A DNA stretch of 64,000 nucleotides from positions 868,001 to 932,000 of the forward strand of contig NC_003076.8 of NCBI RefSeq assembly GCF_000001735.4, in the 5' to 3' direction. Of the stretch, positions 24,601-32,672 are shown one piece after another (the first letter of the stretch is position 1; the number at the start of each line of letters is the position of its first letter). Both the position numbers and the translations under genes were made by a program. The notes beneath the pieces are model-generated. The model was given only the letters and a program-made list of their open reading frames with translations, was not told the DNA's origin and did not search any database. This DNA is from Arabidopsis thaliana. Lineage: Eukaryota; Streptophyta; Magnoliopsida; Brassicales; Brassicaceae.

Positions 24601-25916
24601 GCTTGACAAAGCGGTTGGCGCAAACTGCTCAGGAAACATTTGGTGATTTTGAAGAAGCTGTTGAGAAAGATGCTACAAAGACTGCTGTTCTAGATGGAAC
24701 TGTCCACCCACTAACAAGCTATGTCATCAATTATGTCAAGTTTTTATTCGAGTAAGTACATCATATATACTCAACTTATTTCCTCGAACTATTTGCGTAT
24801 TGTTCTTCTCCATACTGCTATTTGCGTATTGTCCCTTTCCACGCTTTAATTGATGATCATTGGTGTCAGCTACCAAACAACATTGAAGCAACTTTTCTTG
24901 GAATTTGGAAATGGAGATGACTCAAATTCGCAGCTAGCATCCGTAACGATGCGGATAATGCAGGCGCTTCAAAACAACTTGGACGGAAAATCGAAACAGT
25001 ACAAAGATCCTGCATTGACACACTTGTTCCTGATGAACAACATTCATTACATGGTCAGATCTGTGCGCAGGTATATTATTTTTCTCGTTTAAACTTTAAA
25101 GGCTGATCTGGTTTTATTAAAAAAATAAAAGAACGCACTCATTTAGCTTTATTCATATGATAATTTTTCAGGTCAGAAGCCAAGGATTTGTTAGGCGATG
25201 ATTGGGTTCAAAGACATAGGCGTATCGTGCAGCAACATGCAAACCAATACAAAAGAGTTGCCTGGACAAAGGTTCTGTCTATTTGTCTAACTCTGTAAAG
25301 AAACACTATTATATAAAATTTCATTAAATTGTTACTAAGAAACTGTTACATATTTTGTAGATACTACAAAGCTCATCGGCGCAAGGTTTGACCTCATCTG
25401 GGGGAGGAAGTTTAGAGGGAGGAAACAGCAGTGGAGTTTCAAGAGGATTATTAAAAGAGAGGTAAGTCCTAAACATGTAAAATAAACACAGTAATTGGCA
25501 AATGTTTATATATTTGGTAATGATGATAAATCTGTAAAAAAAAAATGGAACAGGTTCAAGATGTTCAATATGCAGTTTGATGAGTTGCATCAGAGACAAT
25601 CGCAATGGACAGTTCCAGACACAGAGTTAAGAGAGTCACTAAGACTTGCTGTTGCTGAAGTATTATTGCCTGCTTATAGATCATTCCTCAAACGCTTTGG
25701 GTAAAAATCTCCTTTCTCTCTTTACTGCGAAGGCTTTTCTAATATTTGATTGAAATGTAAAAAAACCTAAATGAGATTTTAACCTATGATCGATGCAGGC
25801 CTTTGGTTGAGAGTGGGAAGAATCCTCAGAAATACATAAAGTATACAGCTGAAGATCTTGAAAGATTGTTGGGTGAGTTGTTTGAAGGAAAGTCTATGAA
25901 TGAACCACGCCGGTAA
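21606..25916 (+). CDS. EXO70A1: Exocyst complex subunit EXO70A1
   Basis: Subunit of the octameric exocyst, which tethers secretory vesicles at the plasma membrane. About twelve exons. Exon 1 (ATG at 21606) reads MAVDSRMDLLSERAVLMRAS and later LETAMRPTQ; next come IRTHAIRKAHENIDRTLKAA, the coiled N-terminal region LKGPHEDLESYLDAIAQLR, an acidic-glycine linker encoded near 22690-22800, and RDTRSFVLEESLKKLGVEKL. The Pfam-type EXO70 domain follows: FAGERQVCDQIFRGFDSLSD, TGLTKRLAQTAQETFGDFEE, VHPLTSYVINYVKFLFE, LGDDWVQRHRRIVQQHANQY, and the end LERLLGELFEGKSMNEPRR (stop 25914-25916). Intron-rich structure is typical of the EXO70A class only, most other plant EXO70 genes being intronless. Expected length about 638 residues. 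Confidence 0.95.
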
Positions 25917-26640
25917 AAAAACAACTAAAAGATGATGAAAACTAATTGTGTAAGGTAAATTTCTATCAAACTCTTCTTTTTTTTGGCTTACCTTACATAA
26001 CTAGGTTCGTTGCTATTGTATATGCAGTGTCAACTTTTCGTTTTTTGTATTCTACTATTCTTTGGTTGGAATGAGAATGTGTAAATTACTTGGAGACAGA
26101 GTTGTTTCCTTTTGTATACGTTAAACGTTTTGAAATAACCATGGCCTAATAAGTCTAATCTCAACTCACAAGGATATGAAATCTTTTTTCTTAGAATGAA
26201 ATTAATCGGAAATCAAAATCCTAGGCGTAATTTATAAAAAAAAATATGCAGTGAAGGAGCTAAGTTATAAGTTGATATGATTGACAATTGCTTTGAGACG
26301 AGCTTTGGTACTAAAGATCGAGCCAATAATATTTGTCCGAACAGCTGAACTAAGCTTGGGGACAAGATTGTCATGCGGATCAATTCTGTTATTTTCTTAA
26401 TGGATTTTAGGTGATTAATCAGTTGTTATTGAACAGAACAAGACAGATAGAGCTCTACCGACTTGCATACTTAAATGAAAGAAATATGATTTATTAGTAA
26501 AATAAAGAGTGATGAGATGGTTTTGTTGTTTTAAAACACACATGTTTGGTAATTGGCATATTCCTTTTAGAAGATCCAAATTCTCCCAACATCTTTACAT
26601 GGACTTCCCCATTTCCATCATCTCCTTCCACTTTTTTCCC
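25917..26640. other. Intergenic region with the AT4 promoter
   Basis: 3' flank of EXO70A1 followed by the AT4 promoter. A 45-codon stretch on the minus strand (about 26265-26405) ends in a stop and reads KLSSAVRTNIIGSIFSTKA; I cannot assign it. Confidence 0.5.
26556..26563 (+). promoter_or_regulatory. P1BS-like phosphate-response site
   Basis: GCATATTC fits the PHR1-binding consensus GNATATNC. It lies upstream of a TATA-like run (26645-26655) and of the AT4 RNA, whose family is induced by phosphate starvation through PHR1. The match is short, so the context carries most of the weight. Confidence 0.55.
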
Positions 26641-26997
26641 AAAATAATATAAAAAAATGATAATTTGAATCGATGTAATGAGTGTATTCAACCTCTTGTA
26701 TAATTTGTCTCCATGACCAAAGACAAAGAGAGAAGCCATAAAAACCCTAACAACATCCATTGTTGAAACTCTCTTTGGCACAACACCAAACACACAAAAT
26801 ATGGCCATCCCCTAAAGAAACTGAAGCTCAAGAACCCTCTGAATCTATCAGAAGATCTCACCAATAAAGGGTTTTGAGAGGTTCAAGTTTCTCTTTATGG
26901 GATGGCCCCAAACACAAGAGTACTCACAAAAGGTAAGAAGAAGAAGAGATCTCTTGGAGATTATGATTGTGAATGTTCGTGTGTGGGTGTTGTGTAA

Positions 26998-27067
26998 ATG
27001 ATCATCATCATCATCATCATCATTATCCAATATCATAATTATCAATATGGTGATGATGATGATGATG
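26998..27067. repeat. ATC/GAT trinucleotide repeats inside AT4
   Basis: An ATC run at about 27000-27023 and a GAT run at about 27049-27067 face each other and could pair as a short stem in the AT4 RNA. Confidence 0.7.
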
Positions 27068-27150
27068 AGGATTGTGTGTGAATGGAGCGATGAAGATTGC
27101 ATGAAGGTTGATGAAGACAAGCTTGATGTGTCTTTTGTTATCCCTCGTTT

Positions 27151-27172
27151 GGGCAACTTCGATCCTTTGGCA
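27151..27172 (+). promoter_or_regulatory. miR399 decoy site
   Basis: Complementary to miR399 along both ends, with an unpaired insertion in the middle, the defining geometry of endogenous target mimicry. Confidence 0.92.
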
Positions 27173-27400
27173 AGCTTCGGTTCCCCTCGGAATCAGCAGA
27201 TTATGATTACTATAGCTCTTATATGTTTATGTTCCGTGTTTACTTTGTTTCCGGTTTAGTTTGGTTTATTGTCTTTAATTTCGTCATGTTTGTGTTGAAT
27301 GTGTGTTGTTGTTATCCCGTGTGATGCACCATTCAGGTGTGTTCCTATGTGTGTGTGAGGAATAAAAGAATATTCGGTTTTGATATCTAAAATCAAACCC

Positions 27401-27812
27401 CACTTCTACCTTTCATTAATAGTGAGTGTCTTCAAACAATTTTGTTTTAGCAATCTGTGTATACCTTTATCAAAAATACTTTTAAGCTGGCCCATTCTTA
27501 GCCCATTAATAGTCCAGTTTTAGCCAATTGAAATCGGGTAAATTTAAACACATTCATTCTTCTAATATGAGCATCTATGAAGAAACCCAAGAGAGCCCTA
27601 ATCAAACCGTGTCTGACAAGCTATTAAATAAAAAGTCGTATAAAGTAAAACAAACTAGAAAACCTACTACAGAAAACGTAGGGGTATCTAATTATGTTTT
27701 TTTCCGAATAATACATGATTATTGTTTCTAGATAAACAATCCATAATAATAATATTAAAAAAAAAAAAAGATTAGATAACCCTAAATAACCATTATGTTA
27801 TTCTAAAGTGTT
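27401..27812. other. Intergenic region between AT4 and the MATH-family relic
   Basis: AT-rich DNA with an A-run near 27757. No gene supported. Confidence 0.5.
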
Positions 27813-28307
27813 TTAGAAAAAATTAAAATATAGTCGCCCATCTTTTGTTGCGTGTATCCAGCTTGGTTGCTTCTTCAACTTCTTCTTCTCCTTTTTCCTC
27901 TCACTATTGAGATCAGTCGCAGTCATCACGAGTTTCTTGACCTCTAGTTTGAGTTCCAGAATCCGTTCTTCAGAAGTCTTCTTCTCCAAGGAAACCATGT
28001 CAAGCTTTGACTGCAACCAATCCAGGTTAAAACCGGCTTGTGTCAGATCACACATATCCTTTGAAGCTTTGCTCAATTCTGCTTCGGTGAGATAACCAAG
28101 AGGCGTGTGGTAAAGTATCCCGATGATGTCGCAGAGAAGGTTCATTTAAGTATTCCTGAGAGCTTGGTTTTGCACTTTGACATGGTCTGTAGTTTCTGGA
28201 TATGTCTGAAAAATCCACTTTGCTAACGTTATGTGACAAGAATCAATGGCAAAACCATTGACTCTAATCTTTCTTCGTCTATGCAACAACGGAATTTGGT
28301 CCCCCAT
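27813..28307 (-). pseudogene. MATH-family coiled-coil gene, broken by an in-frame stop
   Basis: One continuous frame from ATG at 28305-28307 reads MGDQIPLLHRRRKIRVNGFA, then KWIFQTYPETTDHVKVQNQA and LRNT, meets TAA at 28146-28148, and continues in the same frame as MNLLCDIIGILYHTPLG, TEAELSKASKDMCDLTQAGF, NLDWLQSKLDMVSLEKKTSE and a lysine-rich end. VNGF at the start, the block LRNT/MNLL and the DWLQSKLDEV-type helix are hallmarks of the C-terminal part of Arabidopsis MATH-domain/coiled-coil (TRAF-like) proteins. The MATH domain itself is absent. So this is either a pseudogene or a 110-residue product from the second Met. By position, AT5G03550. Other accessions may lack the stop. Confidence 0.65.
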
Positions 28308-28527
28308 AACTTGGCTTTTGATTTCGGTATAGGTAATTAATGTCAGAGCAAAAAGTTTTTTTTGTTTTTTTTTTGCTTCATGAATGATTGTTTTAGAACT
28401 CGCTCTCTTTATATAGAGGAGGCAGAAGCTTTCTAATTCCTAAACCAAATCGAAATCGAGTTTGTTAATTCTTTTAGATTTCGGTTTAATTTTAAAATAA
28501 GATAACTTTAAGATTACAAAAAAGGAA

Positions 28528-28572
<45 letters not shown>

Positions 28573-29011
28573 CTGTTTTTTTTTAGATTTTGTTTGAACT
28601 AGTAATAATTAGTGAACCTGAAAATTCGCATAATGTTTTCCCTTTCTGAAACGTCTCAAATTTATCAATAATTAGTGGATTATTTTTAAAAGTTGCGATT
28701 GCTTGATGGGCTGTGACAAATAAACCTAATGTACTCATAATTGGGTAAATACACTATACACATTTTCTGAACCAAACTGTAATGAGAAAATAAGATAAGA
28801 TCATTATCAGCCAAGGCATGATGAGTCAGTAGTCAAAATCCTACAATGAAGATGTTGAAAACCAGAGCAAACTCAACTATGGGCCCTTTTGAGATCTCCA
28901 TCAAAGCTCCAATCTTTAACCATGCACAGATGGATTATTCGTGGATCTATGCCACACTCATAGATGAAACCACTGCTCTCAAGCTTTACAGTCAAAGTAA
29001 CATTATATCAC
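28308..29011. other. Region between the MATH-family relic and MIR822
   Basis: Promoter side of the MATH-family relic, the AT microsatellite, and from about 28840 sequence that may be decayed DC1 coding DNA on the minus strand (SSGFIYECGIDPR near 28965-28930). The DC1 reading is weak. Confidence 0.4.
28529..28570. repeat. (AT)n microsatellite
   Basis: About 20 uninterrupted AT units. Confidence 0.97.
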
Positions 29012-29372
29012 ATTCATTGACAACGACCTTAAGTGTAAGTAGATGGGGATGCAACGTATATTGTTTCCTGTAGAAAGCATTTGCACATGTTTTATGGAGG
29101 ATAAAATCATATTTTATACATGAATAGTAATTACCTTCATAGATAGCACATGCTTGAAAAAACGCTTTTTATAGGTGTTTTCATCATAAAGTTTATGACA
29201 TTAACATGTTTTTTCAAGCAGTACGATGTTCTATCTAAAAGGTAATTATTATTCATGTATGGAATGTGATTTCATTCTCCACGAAACATGTGCAAATGCT
29301 TCCCGCAGAAAACAACATGCGTTACATCCCCATATATCTACTTATACTTAAGGTCGTTGTAAATGGATATGA
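29012..29372 (-). ncRNA. MIR822A: MIR822 precursor foldback
   Basis: A very long inverted repeat. Arm 29012-29166 pairs with arm 29206-29372 around a loop of about 40 bases; for example CAACGACCTTAAGT near 29021 faces ACTTAAGGTCGTTG near 29345. Read on the minus strand, the 5' arm carries TGCGGGAAGCATTTGC..., which I recognise as miR822-5p (21 bases at 29287-29307). The opposite strand of the duplex is at about 29069-29090. Extensive pairing well beyond the miRNA duplex marks a young miRNA formed by inverted duplication of a target gene. miR822 is known to target DC1-domain genes, and DC1-like coding traces are visible in both arms. DCL4 processing is reported for such long foldbacks. Matches AT5G03552 by position. 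Confidence 0.92.
29287..29307 (-). ncRNA. MIR822A: Mature miR822 (5p)
   Basis: On the minus strand the 21-mer begins TGCGGGAAGCATTTGC and ends ACATG. It lies on the 5' arm of the precursor. The 3' arm has matching sequence at 29069-29090 with a few mismatches. Confidence 0.9.
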
Positions 29373-30353
29373 TGATTGAAAAAGGTTACTTCAACTGCAA
29401 ACCTTGTTATTGTTATTCCAATCACGAGTATCACATAAAAAGGATTGTCACTTCCGACTATGAGCAATCATTTTTTCCTAGCTTTACACCCAAGAGAAAC
29501 GCCACGATACCATGTCTGCAAAATAGGTAACTATCATTAGCTACTACGATCAAAATATCGAATGTCAAAATTTCTTAAAACACACGCAACCACAAATTTG
29601 TTCTAGATCTTGCGAGTATAAGAGTCACTGGATATGAAACCTGGACTATCGATGTGAAGAATCTCCCCGCTTGGCGAGGTGGAAGTGATATGGTCAGGGG
29701 AAGAATCGAGATGGTAAACGCCGGTATACTCTTCGGATTTAGCTAATGTATTTCGTCGCAATTTGATTTAGATGAGAGTTTATAAGAGTATACAAGATGA
29801 ACTTCTTGGCTAATTTATCACATCTTGAAGATTTGGATGGTTGTGATAATGTTCTTCTCCTTCTTTCTCTTTACTTTATATACTATACATAACAAAACTC
29901 AACGTGGCTTTGCACATGGTTGTCTTCATATGATAATAATACATTAATGGTTTCAGATCTTAGATCTAGATACAGTTCGTTTCGTGACAGCTGTTTATAT
30001 TAAAATAGAAAGCTACATTAATTACTGCATTCAAAGTTACTTTATGTTAATGATGTTGATTGGTTTTTTAAATCACATTGGATTCGCACTATGGAACAAA
30101 TATTGACTTCTTAAAGTTTGAAAGTTTCTTTACGGGCTGAAGCAAGCCCATGGGCTGTAACAAATTCGTAAAGCTATTTAAGATCCCAATATGCTCATTG
30201 TTAACAAAAAGTTATTAGTCTGCATGAAAATCAATATTATGAAATTAAATCCGTAATGAGTAATGACAATTCTTTTCTTTTGTTCTTCTGTTTAATTTTA
30301 CATCTGTGATGACTTATATTTAGTTACTTACGAAACCAATTAAATGCAAAGAT
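29373..30353. other. Flank of MIR822 and 3' side of the NCS1 transporter gene
   Basis: 29373-29745 on the plus strand holds broken coding-like pieces: GYFNCKPCYCYSNHEYH near 29382, possibly a decayed cysteine-rich DC1 half, and DLASIRVTGYETW near 29610 running to a stop near 29745, which I cannot assign. The rest is AT-rich without signal. Confidence 0.4.
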
Positions 30354-32153
30354 TTACAAAAGCGGATGTGAAGAAGAAGACAACGAGCTCTGTTTCCTTC
30401 CCAGACGAGACATTATGATCCAATAGACAAATCCTGCGATGATGAAGCTGAAAAACAAAGCATTGTCGTAAACAACGACGAACCCATTTGAGATCTTCGA
30501 CAAAGCACTGATCTTGTGTAGAAAACCAGGCACGACTGGGATTATTCCGGCGACCAAAGCGACGACCGCTGCGACATTATACCCCTTAGAGAAATAATAT
30601 TCGCCGGAGGGACTCAAAGAGTACAAATCTCCAATGTTCAGTTTCATCTTCTTGATCAGGTAATAATCGACAAGAATTATGCCTCCGATTGGACCAAGAA
30701 GCGCTGAGTACCCTATGAGCCATGTGTACACAAAGCTCTCGCTCGATTTAAGCAATCTCCATGGCTGAAACACGATTCCGAGAACTGCGGTCAAGAAGGC
30801 TCCTCTTCCGAATGTGAAAAACTTAGGGTTTAGATTCACAAGCGCATTTGCTGGGGCGACCACGTTTGCAGCTATGTTTGTAGTGAGTGTGGCTAGGGAT
30901 ATTCCGACGATAGCGAGTAGAGTTGTGGCGAGGCCTCCAATTTGACCGAGAAGCTCAATCGGATTGGATATGACTCTTCCAAAGATGATACTTGTGGAGG
31001 ACGTAACAGCTACGCCAACAAACGTAAACAACCCCATGAAAACAGGAAGACCAACTTGACCGATGATTTGATCCGTCTGTGATTTTGCAAACCGGGAAAA
31101 ATCAGGGATGTTTAAAGCTAGAGTTGCCCAGAAGCTTATGTTTGCGGTTAGGGACGGGAAGAAGAGAGTCCAGAACTGAGCAGAGGTTAGCTTGGATGAT
31201 AAGGAAAGCATGTGACCAAATCCACCGGCTTTGAGATAGGACCAGGCAAGGAGGCAGGACGTGAGACTGATCAGAATTGGAGCTGAGTACTTTTCCAGCT
31301 TTCTGATTCCATCCATACCTCTCCAGACAATACAAAGCTGAGCCAACCAGAAGACAATAAAACAAGAGAACTCAAGGGGAGAAGTGCCGAGCCAAGGTAG
31401 TGTATGAGACAAAGCAGACTTCTTAATATGACCCGGTAAGAGCAAGAAGATAGCTTCACCTCCGATCCATGTCTCGATACCATACCATCCGCAACCGACT
31501 AATGCTCTGAGTAGAGTCGGGATGTGAGCTCCACGGATACCAAATGATGATCTAGCAAGGACAGGGAAGGAAATTCCGTACAGAGTGCCAGGCTGAGCGG
31601 TGAGGACCAGCGGCACAAGTAGTATTAGATTGGCTGTAACAACTGTGGCGATCCCTTGCCACCACGCCATGCCAAGATCCACTAGGCTCCCGGCGAGGTA
31701 GTAAGTAGGCACACCAACTACGAGACCGATCCATAAACTTGACATATCCAACCATGAAAACGTTCTCTGGCTTGGAGTTGTCGGTTTCAAGTCGTCATTC
31801 GTGAGGGATGGGTCGAATTGGGACTCGTCGTACCCGTGGTCATTAATTTCTGAGCCGGTCATCGCTGAGAGTCGTGGGCGGATGACACCAGATCGGCTCA
31901 AAACCAAGTTGTCACCAGGCAGGATCGGACTGAAGCTGTGCTTGCCCAATTCATAGTGTTTGCTACTTTTGCGTTGAATGTCGAACGTAGACACACAAGA
32001 AGTGTAGGAACTCTTGTGGCTTGAATCTGTGAATGAGACATGTTGATAGAGTTTAGCTTTTGTGCGAGATCTTAAAGAAGAAAGAGAATGACGATTGTGT
32101 TTGTGGGGATGGAGATTGAGATGGAGACTAAGGCTTAAGCAATTGGAGACCAT
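30354..32153 (-). CDS. NCS1: Plastid nucleobase transporter (NCS1 family, PLUTO)
   Basis: Intronless gene for a 599-residue nucleobase:cation symporter-1. The first 100 or so residues are rich in Ser, His and Arg with few acidic residues ([20 protein letters not shown]), as in a chloroplast transit peptide. The transporter core follows from about residue 120: [80 protein letters not shown], with about 12 membrane segments, and the substrate-region sequence [20 protein letters not shown]. The end is hydrophilic ([14 protein letters not shown]). Plant NCS1/PLUTO (AT5G03555) is known to move uracil, adenine, guanine and allantoin across the inner envelope; substrate choice is taken from that, not from the sequence. 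Confidence 0.95.
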
Positions 32154-32672
32154 TGAGTCTTCTTTCTCACACAGAAAAGAGAGAAAGAGAAAGAATTGTG
32201 AGATGGAAATTGTGTGGTGGTGTTCTGTTTAAGTTCTCTAAGAAACATGTGGTTGGACATGAACCATGTGTTTAGTGGATGTTTCGTCGCTATCACATCT
32301 CATTTTCTTTTACTTAATACGGAAAAAACTTAAAATAAGATTCGATTTCTTTCTTTTTTCAGCAAAAAAGAGTTTTTTTTTTTCTTTTCAATCTTACTTG
32401 ATTCGTTGACTTCCATTAGCCTACTCATTTAGAGAAATTATTCAAATTAAAGAACGTGATTTGATCCCTAAAGACTTCTTTCTTAGCTATAATTATCTTT
32501 CAAGAGAGTATTTGATGGATACAACATACATGAAACAACTCAAACACTTGTTTCTTATTCTTTTTATATCTAGCCTAAGCACCAATAGCCACATTGACTC
32601 GTATACTATCAATAGATATACTACAAACACAAGAACATAGTAGTGTGACCAACCTTTTGGCTTCTGAAGATG
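32154..32672. other. Intergenic region: NCS1 promoter and DUF1992 gene 3' flank
   Basis: The first 100 bases are a purine-rich leader for NCS1 on the minus strand (AAAGAGAGAAAGAGAAAG). The rest is AT-rich with no coding signal. Confidence 0.55.

Larger units (their letters stand above)
26690..27400 (+). ncRNA. AT4: AT4/IPS2 phosphate-starvation RNA, miR399 target mimic
   Basis: A spliceless non-coding RNA of the Mt4/TPSI1/IPS1 family. The key feature is at 27151-27172: GGGCAACT, then TCGA, then TCCTTTGGCA. This pairs with miR399 on both sides but carries extra bases opposite the miRNA cleavage point, so it binds and sequesters miR399 instead of being cut, sparing the PHO2 mRNA. A second family mark is the four-codon frame MAIP at 26801-26815. 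An AATAAA signal lies at 27361. Ends are approximate: the start is placed after a TATA-like run near 26650. Longer open frames over it (27047-27259 plus, 26848-27156 minus) ride on GAT/ATC repeats and are not credible. Matches AT5G03545 by position. Confidence 0.9.

Noticed and set aside
26848-27259. Open frames of 102 (minus) and 70 (plus) codons across AT4
   Set aside because: Both ride on ATC/GAT repeats, and the plus frame runs through the miR399 decoy. The region is better explained as the AT4 RNA.
28846-29073. 75-codon plus-strand frame overlapping MIR822
   Set aside because: It runs into one arm of the miRNA foldback and matches no family.
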